Source: CAADGU01 sp035444285 (GTDB taxonomy: Bacteria > Chloroflexota > Anaerolineae > Promineifilales > Promineifilaceae). Taken from it: a DNA stretch of 64,000 nt. Under the pieces are notes generated by a model. It saw only the letters and a list, made by a program, of their open reading frames with translations. It was not told the origin of the DNA and ran no database searches. Shown here one piece after another: positions 36,709 to 43,640 of this stretch. The first letter of the stretch is position 1; each line of letters opens with the position of its first letter. The translations under genes were made by a program, and so were the position numbers. The DNA lies in assembly GCA_035444285.1 (NCBI GenBank), contig DAOMOK010000006.1, forward strand, positions 186,001-250,000. Reading direction: 5' to 3'.

Positions 36709-38058
36709 ATGAGCGAACGGGTACACGCGGGCAACCGGATTGACCGGTATGAAGTGGAGGCGGAAGTAGGGCGCGGCGGCATGGGGCTGGTGTATCGTTG
36801 TTATGACCCGGTGCATGAACGCCGGGTGGCCCTGAAACTGATGGCGGCGCATCTGTCGGATAATGACACGGCGCTGGCCCGTTTCCGCCGTGAAGCCGCC
36901 CTGGTTGCCAGTTTGAAACATACCCACATTGCCACCTTTCATGAATTTGGCGAATGGGCGTCACGGCCGTACTTTGTCATGGATTGGGTGGACGGCCGTA
37001 CCCTCAAGGACGAATTGGCGACTCATCACAAACTGCCTCTGGCTCGCTGCCTGGCCCTCTTTGCCCAATTGTCCGACGCCATCGGCCATGCCCATGCCCA
37101 CGGCGTCATTCACCGCGACCTGAAGCCGGCCAATATCATCATTGGCCCGGACGACCAGGCGACGATTGTGGATTTTGGCGTGGCGCTGCTGGACACGGCC
37201 CCCTCGCTGACCACCACCGGCCTGATTGTGGGCACGCCGCTGTATATGTCGCCGGAGCAAATACGGGGGCAGGATATAGACGGCCGTTCCGACCAATACA
37301 GTCTGGCTGTCATCCTCTATGAAATGCTCACCGGCCAATTCCCCTACGAAGCCATCAGCGTGCCCGCCATTTACCACCACCAACTGCTTGGCCAACCAAT
37401 CCCCATTACCGAACGTGATCCACACATCCCCGCTGCCATTGAAGCTGCGCTCATTCAGGCATTGGCGAAAGAGCCGGCGCGTCGTTTTGCCAGCATGGCT
37501 GCCTTTAACCGGGCGCTGCGGCGGCGCACCGCCCGCAAACCCGCCCCGCACCCACAGCCGCCCTATCTGCACCCGCAGCCCCGCTGGCAGCAGACGTTTG
37601 AGAGGGAGATTACGGCCGTCTATCCCGGCCCCAATGACCATATGTTTATCGCTACCGATGACGGCGGGTTATATGCCCTGGCGGCTGTTTCAGGTGAACG
37701 GTTGTGGCAGGTAAAGGTGGACGGCCGTGTTACCCATCTCGTTTATCAGCAGGAGGTGGTGGTGGTGGCTACGGCCGTGGGGTTGTTATTCGCCTGGCAG
37801 ACGGGCGACGGCCGTGAAATCTGGCAGCGCCCCCTAGACTGTGAGCCGCTCGCCCTCCATCCGCTCAACCAGCGCCTATTGCTTATCGTCTTGCCGGATG
37901 GCGAATTGGTCTATCTGAATCTGACTGATGGCGCAGAAATCAAGCGCATCCCCTTACCAACCGGCCCCACCGTGCCCGCCCTATTCTCTGGTACACGGTT
38001 ATTCCTTCCCACCGGCAAAACCATCACCGGCTATGTGCCCCCAAAGGAAAATGATTGA
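36709..38058 (+). CDS. Ser/Thr protein kinase with C-terminal PQQ-like propeller
   Basis: 449 aa. Hanks-type kinase domain (residues 14-280): Gly loop VGRGGMG (20-26), Lys43 in VALKLM, catalytic loop HRDLKPAN (Asp137) and DFG (155-157), then GTPLYMSPEQ. The C-terminal 150 residues have PQQ-like repeats (DDGGLYALAAVSGERLWQVK, GLLFAWQTGDGREIWQRPL), probably a partial propeller for protein or ligand binding. There is no membrane helix between the domains, unlike PknB/PknD, so the kinase should be cytoplasmic. The ATG at 36709 is chosen from the -10 box. It is translationally coupled to the FHA gene (TGATG). Confidence 0.88.
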   Translation: MSERVHAGNRIDRYEVEAEVGRGGMGLVYRCYDPVHERRVALKLMAAHLSDNDTALARFRREAALVASLKHTHIATFHEFGEWASRPYFVMDWVDGRTLKDELATHHKLPLARCLALFAQLSDAIGHAHAHGVIHRDLKPANIIIGPDDQATIVDFGVALLDTAPSLTTTGLIVGTPLYMSPEQIRGQDIDGRSDQYSLAVILYEMLTGQFPYEAISVPAIYHHQLLGQPIPITERDPHIPAAIEAALIQALAKEPARRFASMAAFNRALRRRTARKPAPHPQPPYLHPQPRWQQTFEREITAVYPGPNDHMFIATDDGGLYALAAVSGERLWQVKVDGRVTHLVYQQEVVVVATAVGLLFAWQTGDGREIWQRPLDCEPLALHPLNQRLLLIVLPDGELVYLNLTDGAEIKRIPLPTGPTVPALFSGTRLFLPTGKTITGYVPPKEND

Positions 38059-38702
38059 TGCCCACCCCCTGGTTACAACCCCTGGACATAGATGATAAAG
38101 AGATTTACCGGCTGCCGGAAAACGCCCCCTTTGTGATTGGCCGTAACGAACCCGCCAACCTGGTCATCCAATCGCCGCGCATCTCCCGCCAACATGCGCG
38201 TATGTCGCCGACGGCCGTCGGCGTGTATGAATTGGTGGATATGGGCAGCCAGAATGGTACGTTTGTCAACGGCCGTCAACTCGACTACCTGCCCCACGCC
38301 CTGCAAGACGGCGACGAGATCGTCTTCGGTGGTGTGGCCGCTTTCCGCTTTTATGACCCCGACCAGACGCGCAAAGGGCCGCGCCTCGGCCGCCTGCAAG
38401 GGGTGTGGCTGGATGAGGCCATCAAAGCGGTCTGGGTAGATGCGCAACTGGTAGACCCGCCTCTTTCCCCGGCACAATATACGCTGCTGCACACCCTTTA
38501 TCAGCGGGCGGGACAGGTAGTATCGCGGGCAGAAATTGTCACGGCCGTGTGGCCGGACGCCGCCCCCGAAGGCATCAGCGAAGAAGCCATAGACGGCCTG
38601 ATCAAACGTCTGCGTCAACGTCTGCGCCAGACCCAACCCCAATCCGCCTACCTGGAAGTCATCCGCGGCCACGGCCTCCGCCTCATCCACCCTCCTTCAT
38701 AA
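38058..38702 (+). CDS. FHA domain fused to OmpR-type winged helix
   Basis: 214 aa. The FHA domain (about 20-95) has VIGRNEPANLVI, SPRISRQHARM and GSQNGTFVNG, the phosphothreonine-binding loops. The C-terminal 95 residues match the OmpR/PhoB DNA-binding domain (LSPAQYTLLHTLYQ, VVSRAEIVTAVWPD, DGLIKRLRQRLRQ, YLEVIRGHGLRL). It has no receiver domain, so DNA binding is probably tied to phospho-Thr recognition rather than to a two-component kinase. Its start overlaps the stop of the kinase gene by one base, so the kinase is the likely input. Relatives with this FHA-wHTH layout are known but rarely studied. Confidence 0.85.
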   Translation: MPTPWLQPLDIDDKEIYRLPENAPFVIGRNEPANLVIQSPRISRQHARMSPTAVGVYELVDMGSQNGTFVNGRQLDYLPHALQDGDEIVFGGVAAFRFYDPDQTRKGPRLGRLQGVWLDEAIKAVWVDAQLVDPPLSPAQYTLLHTLYQRAGQVVSRAEIVTAVWPDAAPEGISEEAIDGLIKRLRQRLRQTQPQSAYLEVIRGHGLRLIHPPS

Positions 38703-38726
38703 TTCATAATTCATAATTCATAATTC
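38696..38726. repeat. TTCATAA direct repeats
   Basis: Four tandem copies of TTCATAA directly after the FHA gene stop. Same word family as 17732-17772, but without the opposing arm. Confidence 0.7.
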
Positions 38727-38804
38727 CCCAACCGCCCCCCAACCGCCCCCATCGCGCCCATTTGCCATTCAGACAGAAATTGTATTCCCATTTATGATGC
38801 CCGT

Positions 38805-38867
38805 AGTGCCAGGCACAGGGCATGACCACCTGGTCAGACCAATGCCTTGTGCCCTGTGCCTGGCACT
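38805..38867. repeat. Inverted repeat, TGCCAGGCA family, copy 3
   Basis: AGTGCCAGGCACAGGGCA (38805-38822) and TGCCCTGTGCCTGGCACT (38850-38867) are perfect 18-bp arms. The element lies in the leader of the phosphatase gene. Confidence 0.8.
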
Positions 38868-38898
38868 TCTAATACCAACGAGAAAGGGAGTGATAGAG

Positions 38899-39642
38899 AT
38901 GATGGTTGAACAACATCAATTTGAAGTCAGTATACGCGCCGATGTGGGGAATTCGGCGCATCCCATTCAAGACAATAATGACTATGCCGTTTTTGAGGTG
39001 CGGGGTGAGGTGGTGGGCTTTTTTGTGGTAGCTGATGGTATGGGCGGCTATGAAGACGGGGTGCGGGCCAGCCAGACGGTCATTGACACCGTGCTGGCTT
39101 ACTTGGAAGCACATTTGGGTACCGGCGCACCCACCACCATTTTGCGACAGGCCATTGAGGCGGCGAACACGGCCGTACACACCTACACCCAGGCCGAAGA
39201 GATCCGCTCCGGCAGCACCATTACCTGTGCCCTCATCCACCAGGGGCAGGCCGTCATCGCCAACGTCGGTGACAGCCGCACCTATCGGCGCCGCCAGCAC
39301 CAGCTACAACAAATCACCCGCGACCACTCCTTTGTCGAGGAACTCATCCAACGCAACCTGATGCCCGCCGAAGAACGATACGGCAGTCGCCACGGCAACA
39401 TCCTCACGCGCGGCCTGGGCACCGCCCCCGACGTAGACATAGATTTTTTTGAGCTGCCCTTGCTGCCGGACGACCTGCTCTTGTTGTGCAGTGATGGTCT
39501 CTCCAGCACCCTGCGCGAAGAGGAAATAGCGCACATCTTAAACCAGGATGCCAGCCTGGATGAGATAAGCGAGCAATTGGTTGAGGCAGCGATTATGGCC
39601 GGGGGCAAAGACCACATTACGGTTATGTTGGTGCGTTTATGA
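38899..39642 (+). CDS. PP2C-type Ser/Thr protein phosphatase
   Basis: 247 aa from the ATG at 38899 (AGGGAG 8 nt upstream; the longer ORF start lies in a palindrome). PPM motifs are complete: DNNDYAVFEV, VVADGMGGYEDG (metal Asp and Gly), ANVGDSRTYRRR, ITRDHSFVEEL, LLCSDGLSSTL and GGKDHITVMLV. This is the soluble PstP/PrpC-like form with Mn/Mg-dependent activity. It should reverse phosphorylation by the kinase at 36709, completing a kinase / FHA reader / phosphatase set over 3 kb on one strand. Confidence 0.92.
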   Translation: MMVEQHQFEVSIRADVGNSAHPIQDNNDYAVFEVRGEVVGFFVVADGMGGYEDGVRASQTVIDTVLAYLEAHLGTGAPTTILRQAIEAANTAVHTYTQAEEIRSGSTITCALIHQGQAVIANVGDSRTYRRRQHQLQQITRDHSFVEELIQRNLMPAEERYGSRHGNILTRGLGTAPDVDIDFFELPLLPDDLLLLCSDGLSSTLREEEIAHILNQDASLDEISEQLVEAAIMAGGKDHITVMLVRL

Positions 39643-39652
39643 AGAGCGTGAA

Positions 39653-39693
39653 GCGTAATGCGTGATGCGTGACCCGTAATTTTACGCATTACG
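39653..39693. repeat. GCGTAATGCGTGATG-word inverted repeat, copy 1
   Basis: CGTAATGCGT and ACGCATTACG are perfect arms around TGATGCGTGACCC-type words. A sister element is at 57276-57321. Confidence 0.65.
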
Positions 39694-39707
39694 CATCGCG
39701 CCAATTC

Positions 39708-39736
39708 TTGCGCCAGGCAACGGCCGTCACTATAAT
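39708..39736 (+). promoter_or_regulatory. Promoter of the thiamine operon
   Basis: TTGCGC (39708-39713), 17-bp spacer, TATAAT (39731-39736). The expected start near 39743 lies about 18 nt before the TPP aptamer, so the riboswitch is at the 5' end of the transcript. Confidence 0.7.
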
Positions 39737-39760
39737 CCCCCCATCACTTAACAATTTAGC

Positions 39761-39850
39761 ACAGGGAGCTGGGTATGCCCGGCTGAGAGGGTGGTCATCA
39801 ACCACCGACCTGCGAACCTGATCCGGGTAATGCCGGCGGAGGAATTGCAA
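39761..39850 (+). ncRNA. TPP riboswitch (THI element)
   Basis: The conserved TPP aptamer bases are present: GGCTGAGAGGGTGGTCATCA, then GAACCTGATCCGGGTAATGC, then CCGGCGGAGGAA. This matches the family consensus (CUGAGA, then GAACCUGAUC..GG.UAAU.CC.GCG..GG). A separate terminator hairpin follows at 39871-39897, so TPP binding most likely stops transcription before the pyrophosphokinase gene. The P1 stem borders are approximate. Confidence 0.93.
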
Positions 39851-39870
39851 AACAGCTTTGCTTATCCATA

Positions 39871-39897
39871 GGCCACCCCGAAAGGGTGGCCTTTTTT
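39871..39897 (+). terminator. Riboswitch-controlled intrinsic terminator
   Basis: GGCCACCC, loop CGAAA, GGGTGGCC, then T6. It lies 20 nt after the TPP aptamer and 45 nt before the coding start, the standard layout of the expression platform. Confidence 0.88.
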
Positions 39898-39898
39898 G

Positions 39899-39932
39899 TT
39901 GCAAGTGGCAAGTCATCACCTGCCACCTGCAA
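39899..39932. repeat. GTGGCAAGT-word inverted repeat, copy 1
   Basis: TTGCAAGTGGCAAGT faces ACCTGCCACCTGCAA with two mismatches. It sits between the terminator and the start codon, where a Shine-Dalgarno sequence would normally be. Confidence 0.6.
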
Positions 39933-39942
39933 CCTGCAACCC

Positions 39943-40602
39943 ATGACGATCTTAATTTTTGCCAACGGTGAAATCAATGAAGTGGAATGGATACGGCCGT
40001 ATCTGGAATCTGCAACGGCCGTCATCGCCGCCGACGGCGGCACGCGCCATTTGTTCCGGCTGAACCACCCGCCGGACATCGTCATGGGCGATATGGACTC
40101 GCTGCCGGATGATGCGCGCCCCTGGCTGGCGGCGGCCCATACGCGCCTGCTGGCCTACCCCCCGGCCAAAGACGAGACCGACCTGGAACTGGCGCTTCTT
40201 TACGCGGTTGAAAACTATGATGACCCGCTGCTGATTTTTGGCGCATTAGGCGGGCGTTTAGACCAGACACTGGCGAACATTTTGCTGCTGACACATCCAG
40301 GGCTGCACGGCCGTGCCGTCCACCTGCTCACTGCCCATGAACGCGCCTGGCTGGTGCGTGACTACACCGAGATTCACGGGCAGGTGGGCGACCTGGTTTC
40401 CCTCATCCCTCTTGGCGGCGATGCCCACATTGCCGCCACCGCCGGCCTGCAATGGCCGCTGCAAGATGACGTGCTGGTGTTTGGCCTGGCGCGAGGGGTG
40501 AGTAATGTGTTGATGGCCACTTCGGCTGCGCTCAGTGCAGGCGTGACCGCCACCGTCACCCTCCACTCCGGCCAACTACTTTGTATTCACACATCACGTT
40601 AG
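39943..40602 (+). CDS. thiN: Thiamine pyrophosphokinase
   Basis: 219 aa from the ATG at 39943. It transfers pyrophosphate from ATP to thiamine to make TPP. Signatures: AADGGTRHL, DIVMGDMDSL, KDETDLELAL and IFGALGGRLDQTLANILLL, the thiamine-binding and catalytic elements of TPK. The gene is placed directly behind a TPP riboswitch and terminator, as expected for salvage. Residues TSAALSAGV near the C-terminus come from a dispersed repeat (40517-40545) shared with sppA. There is no Shine-Dalgarno sequence. The thiamine-type binding protein follows. Confidence 0.92.
   Translation: MTILIFANGEINEVEWIRPYLESATAVIAADGGTRHLFRLNHPPDIVMGDMDSLPDDARPWLAAAHTRLLAYPPAKDETDLELALLYAVENYDDPLLIFGALGGRLDQTLANILLLTHPGLHGRAVHLLTAHERAWLVRDYTEIHGQVGDLVSLIPLGGDAHIAATAGLQWPLQDDVLVFGLARGVSNVLMATSAALSAGVTATVTLHSGQLLCIHTSR
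40517..40545. repeat. Dispersed 29-bp repeat inside the TPK gene
   Basis: Identical over 29 bp (inverted) to 35086-35114 in sppA. A diverged copy (CCACTTCTGCTGTACTCAGC) is in the next gene at 40760-40786. All three encode TSA(A/V)LS(A/T)G. Confidence 0.85.
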
Positions 40603-40603
40603 T

Positions 40604-40658
40604 GTTTGTAGTAGGCGATTTATCGCCGTCAGACGGCGATAAATCGCCTACTACAAAC
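40604..40658. repeat. Perfect 27-bp inverted repeat
   Basis: Two 27-nt arms (left begins GTTTGTAGTAGGCGATTTAT, right ends AAATCGCCTACTACAAAC) around a single A. It starts two bases after the TPK stop and ends 20 bp before the binding-protein start, with A6 after the right arm. It may set the relative expression of the two genes. Confidence 0.85.
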
Positions 40659-40677
40659 GAAAAAAGAGGAGACGATT

Positions 40678-41775
40678 ATGAAAATACGCAACCTTTTGAT
40701 ACTGATGACCCTTTTCCTGGCCGCCTGTTCATCTTCAGCAGGCGCGCCGGAGGCACCGGCCACTTCTGCTGTACTCAGCACGGGTGCGCCGTCCACCGCC
40801 CCCCGTACCCTCACTCTGATGAGCCATACCAGCTTTGCCGCCAGCGAAGCCATCATCCAGGCGTTTGAGGCTGAACACAACGTTACCATTGAACTCCTGC
40901 CCGCGGGTGATGCCGGCGCCGCCCTCAACCAGGCCATCCTCACCAAAAACAACCCCCTGGCCGACCTCTTTTTTGGCGTGGACAACGCCTTCCTGGGACG
41001 CGCCCTGGCTGCCGACATCTTTGAGCCGTACCAATCGCCGCTGCTGGCCGAAATCCCGGACGAATTGGAACTGGACGACACCCATCACCTGCTACCCATA
41101 GATTACGGTGATGTCTGCCTCAACTACGACAAAGCCTGGTTCAGTGAACAGGGTCTGGAACCGCCGCAAACATTAACTGACCTCACCGATCCTGCTTACA
41201 AAGGGCTGTTGGTAGCCGAAAATCCGGCCACATCCAGCCCCGGCCTGGCCTTCCTGCTGGCTACTATTGCCCAATTTGGTGAGACCGGTGACTATACCTA
41301 TCTCGACTACTGGGCTGATTTACGCGCCAACGGCGTCCTGATCACCAATGGCTGGGACGACGCCTACTATGGTTACTTTACACGCTCTGGCGGCGAACGG
41401 CCGTTGGTTGTTTCCTATGCCAGCAGTCCGCCCGCCGAATTCATCTACGCCGACCCCCCCGTTGCCGAAGCGCCCACTGCCAGTGTAGTAGGGGAGGGGG
41501 CTTGCTTCCGCCAGATTGAATTTGTGGGCATCCTCCAGGGCACCCAAAACCGCGAATTAGCCGAAGCGTTTGTGGATTACATGCTCAGCCAACCCTTTCA
41601 AGAGGACATCCCCCTCAATATGTTTGTCTTCCCGGCCAATGAGAACGCCGCCCTGCCAACCGCCTTCATGGAATGGGCGCAAATCCCCGAACAGCCCGCC
41701 AGCCTGCCCCCCGCCGACATTGACGCCAACCGCGATGCCTGGATTGAGGCGTGGACGGAGGTGGTATTGCGGTAA
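40678..41775 (+). CDS. Thiamine-type ABC substrate-binding lipoprotein
   Basis: 365 aa. The signal peptide ends in the lipobox LAAC (Cys17). The body matches the TbpA/thiB-type binding-protein fold: TLTLMSHTSFAASEAIIQAF, DLFFGVDNAFLGRAL, PIDYGDVCLNYDKAWF and ITNGWDDAYYGYF. TbpA binds thiamine and its phosphates; position behind the TPP riboswitch and TPK supports thiamine here. No permease or ATPase genes follow, so the rest of the transporter must be elsewhere. GAGGAG 6 nt upstream is a good Shine-Dalgarno sequence. A repeat-derived segment (TSAVLSTGAPS) follows the lipid anchor. Confidence 0.85.
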   Translation: MKIRNLLILMTLFLAACSSSAGAPEAPATSAVLSTGAPSTAPRTLTLMSHTSFAASEAIIQAFEAEHNVTIELLPAGDAGAALNQAILTKNNPLADLFFGVDNAFLGRALAADIFEPYQSPLLAEIPDELELDDTHHLLPIDYGDVCLNYDKAWFSEQGLEPPQTLTDLTDPAYKGLLVAENPATSSPGLAFLLATIAQFGETGDYTYLDYWADLRANGVLITNGWDDAYYGYFTRSGGERPLVVSYASSPPAEFIYADPPVAEAPTASVVGEGACFRQIEFVGILQGTQNRELAEAFVDYMLSQPFQEDIPLNMFVFPANENAALPTAFMEWAQIPEQPASLPPADIDANRDAWIEAWTEVVLR

Positions 41776-41882
41776 TCGGTAATCCGTGAATCGTAATCCG
41801 TAATCCGAGGTCCGATTACGGGCAACGGGTCACGGATACCAGATGAGCATTTACGGATAACGGTTTACGGATAACGGCTTAC
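41776..41882. repeat. GTAATCCG-word tract before the que promoter
   Basis: Many near-repeats of GTAATCCGTAATCCG followed by the opposite sense (CGGATTAC, TTACGGATAACGG). The words return at 42470-42545 and 43229-43262 between que genes. The tract supplies the -35 box of the que promoter (TTTACG). Confidence 0.6.
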
Positions 41883-41891
41883 GAGTATAAT
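41864..41891 (+). promoter_or_regulatory. Promoter of the que operon
   Basis: TTTACG (41864-41869), 16-bp spacer, TATAAT (41886-41891). The expected start near 41898 coincides with the first stem of the structured leader and leaves a 5' untranslated region of about 200 nt. Confidence 0.6.
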
Positions 41892-41896
41892 TCGAC

Positions 41897-42025
41897 ACGC
41901 CGGTGGCGGAAAAGGTTCTTGCCTGAGAACTGAATACCCGGCTAAACAAAACCGCGGCAAACACAGGCCATACCGCGATACGCGAACAATTGAGAGACGA
42001 TACCTGGAGAGATATTTTAAACCAG
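41897..42025 (+). ncRNA. Structured leader of the que operon, candidate riboswitch
   Basis: Seen in the sequence: stem GCCGG / CCGGC (41899-41903 with 41938-41942) enclosing hairpin GGTTCT / AGAACT (41914-41919 with 41926-41931), then the A-rich tail TAAACAAAA. Two further pairings exclude each other: GCGG / CCGC (41906-41909 with 41952-41955), making an H-type pseudoknot with the A-rich tail between, or hairpin CGCGG / CCGCG (41953-41957 with 41973-41977) whose loop CAGGC (41964-41968) can kiss GCCTG (41921-41925). A last hairpin is CCTGG / CCAGG (42003-42025). The pseudoknot with A-rich tail recalls preQ1 aptamers, but the sequence does not fit the class I consensus that I know. Ligand and function are inference. 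Confidence 0.4.
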
Positions 42026-42075
42026 GTGGCAAGTTGCAAGTGGCAGGTCTTTACCTGCCACCTGCAACTTGCCAC
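42026..42075. repeat. GTGGCAAGT-word inverted repeat, copy 2
   Basis: GTGGCAAGTTGCAAGTGGCA (and AGGT) faces ACCTGCCAC plus CTGCAACTTGCCAC around a short loop, a strong hairpin that ends 12 nt before the AAGGAG of queF. Confidence 0.75.
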
Positions 42076-42099
42076 TTGCATCCAGCAAGGAGAGTGATG

Positions 42100-42480
42100 A
42101 TGGAATATGACTTTACCAAATTAGGCCGGCCGATGAATGAACCGAGTAAAGAGTTAGATCGGTTTCCCGCGCCGGCCAATGTGACGCTGGTGCGTTTTAC
42201 GTCTGATGAGCTGACCAGCTTTTGCCCGGTGACGGCGCAGCCCGACTTTAACACGGTGGAGATTGAGTACGCGCCCGACCAATGGTGCGTGGAGAGCAAG
42301 AGCCTGAAACTATATCTGTGGACGTTCCGCGACGAGCCGATTTTTGGGGAATCGCTGGCAGCCACCATTGCTCAGGATTTATTTGACCAGTTACAGCCGC
42401 ACTTTTGCCGGGTGACGCTGCACCAGAATATCCGGGGCGGGTTGCAGATGACGGCCGTAGCGGAAGTTCGTAATCCGTAA
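42100..42480 (+). CDS. queF: NADPH-dependent 7-cyano-7-deazaguanine reductase
   Basis: 126 aa, the short single-domain QueF form. It reduces preQ0 to preQ1 in queuosine synthesis. Signatures: active-site Cys in LTSFCPVTAQPDFN, and the QueF motif CVESKSLKLYLWTFRDE with GESLAATIAQDL. I chose the second of two adjacent ATGs because AAGGAGAG is at a better distance. First gene of queF-queC-queD-queE, behind a structured leader. Confidence 0.93.
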   Translation: MEYDFTKLGRPMNEPSKELDRFPAPANVTLVRFTSDELTSFCPVTAQPDFNTVEIEYAPDQWCVESKSLKLYLWTFRDEPIFGESLAATIAQDLFDQLQPHFCRVTLHQNIRGGLQMTAVAEVRNP

Positions 42481-42545
42481 TTCGTAAACCGTAATCCGAA
42501 AGGTCAGTTCACGGGTTACGGATTACGGCTCACGGATTACGAAAC
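42470..42545. repeat. GTAATCCG-word inverted repeat in the que operon
   Basis: CGTAATCCGTAATTCGTAA-type words face TTACGGATTACGG and ACGGATTACG across CCGAAAGGTCAG. It fills the queF-queC gap. Confidence 0.65.
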
Positions 42546-42557
42546 ACGGAGGATAAC

Positions 42558-43235
42558 ATGATAGATTCAGTGGTTATCGTCAGCGGCGGCATGGACAGCG
42601 TGACGCTGCTGCATTATCTGGTGAAACAGGAACGGCTTCACCCGGCGGTGATTACCTTCATTTACGGGCAGAAGCACCAGAAGGAAGTGGCGCTGGCCCA
42701 GGCGCAGGCGAAGTTGGCAGGCTGCGAGCAGCATTTGGTGTTAGACCTGGGGTTGTTACGGCCGTTATTCGCTCATTCCGCGCTGGTAGATGGGGGTACG
42801 GCCGTGCCCCTCATGCAAGACGTACAGGGTGACCCGCAGCCCGCCACCTACGTGCCCAACCGCAACATGATCTTCCTGGCGTTGGCCGCCGCCTACGCCG
42901 AGACGAACGGCGTGGGTGACATTTACTACGGGGCGCAGCGGCATGACATGTACGGCTATTGGGACACCACGCCCCAATTTCTGGCGGCGCTGAATGAAGT
43001 GTACGGCCTGAACCGCAAGACGCCGGTTCACATCCAGGCCCCCTTTGTGCAGCACAGCAAGGCGGATATTTTGCGCCTGGGTTTTGAACTGGGCGTGGAT
43101 TATGCCCAGACCTGGTCTTGTTACGAAGGCCAGGAGCTGGCTTGCGGCCGCTGCCCTACCTGCGCCGAACGGTTGCAGGCTTTTGCCGAGGTGGGGGTGG
43201 CGGATCCGATTGCTTACGTGAGTCGCAACTCGTAA
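42558..43235 (+). CDS. queC: 7-cyano-7-deazaguanine synthase
   Basis: 225 aa. It makes preQ0 from carboxy-deazaguanine, ammonia and ATP. The PP-loop SGGMDSVTLL is at residues 9-18. YVPNRNMIFLALAAAYAE and the zinc-binding C-terminus CGRCPTCAERLQAF complete the QueC pattern. ACGGAGGAT before the ATG is a strong Shine-Dalgarno sequence. Confidence 0.95.
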   Translation: MIDSVVIVSGGMDSVTLLHYLVKQERLHPAVITFIYGQKHQKEVALAQAQAKLAGCEQHLVLDLGLLRPLFAHSALVDGGTAVPLMQDVQGDPQPATYVPNRNMIFLALAAAYAETNGVGDIYYGAQRHDMYGYWDTTPQFLAALNEVYGLNRKTPVHIQAPFVQHSKADILRLGFELGVDYAQTWSCYEGQELACGRCPTCAERLQAFAEVGVADPIAYVSRNS

Positions 43236-43262
43236 ACCGTAATCCGTGAGCCGTCATCCGAC
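43229..43262. repeat. GTAATCCG words after queC
   Basis: Words CGTAAACCGTAATCCGTGAG and CCGTCATCCG fill the short gap to queD. Same family as 41776-41882 but without a clear opposing arm. Confidence 0.5.
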
Positions 43263-43286
43263 TTCGGGCTTTGGACAACAAACCGT

Positions 43287-43640
43287 ATGTATACCATTAG
43301 CAAACAATTTCACTTTTCCGCCAGCCACCAGTTGAATGGCTTGCCCCTGGAACACCAGTGTGCCCGGCTGCATGGCCATAACTATGAGGTCGAACTGATA
43401 TTGCAGTCAGAGACGCTGGATGAGTATGGCTTTGTGGTGGATTATCTGGCGCTCAAGCCGTTCAAACGATACCTGGATGAAACGCTGGATCACCGCCATT
43501 TGAATGACGTGCTGCCATTCCCGACCACCGCCGAAAACCTGGCGCGCCATTTGTATGAGTGGGCAAAGGAACAATGGCCGCAGGTCACGGCCGTGCGCGT
43601 CAGCGAAACGCCCCGCACCTGGGCCGAGTACCGGCCATGA
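43287..43640 (+). CDS. queD: 6-carboxy-tetrahydropterin synthase
   Basis: 117 aa. It converts 7,8-dihydroneopterin triphosphate to 6-carboxytetrahydropterin, the first dedicated step toward preQ0. Zinc His residues are in FHFSASHQL and LHGHNYEVEL, the catalytic Cys in EHQCARLHGH and a Glu in VSETPRTWAEY. No Shine-Dalgarno sequence is seen. Its TGA overlaps the queE ATG (ATGA). Confidence 0.94.
   Translation: MYTISKQFHFSASHQLNGLPLEHQCARLHGHNYEVELILQSETLDEYGFVVDYLALKPFKRYLDETLDHRHLNDVLPFPTTAENLARHLYEWAKEQWPQVTAVRVSETPRTWAEYRP

Noticed and set aside
37689..37704. Second parS-like site (TGTTTCAGGTGAACGG)
   Set aside because: Only about 12 of 16 bases match and the symmetry is poor.
40258..40575. 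Minus-strand frame in the TPK gene with the peptide ACTERSRS
   Set aside because: It is antisense to a well-supported gene, and ACTERSRS is a typical false translation of a dispersed repeat.
41897..41960. Ordinary preQ1 class I riboswitch
   Set aside because: The compact class I layout is not present: an extra hairpin sits inside the first loop and the tail differs. Kept only as a candidate of unknown class.
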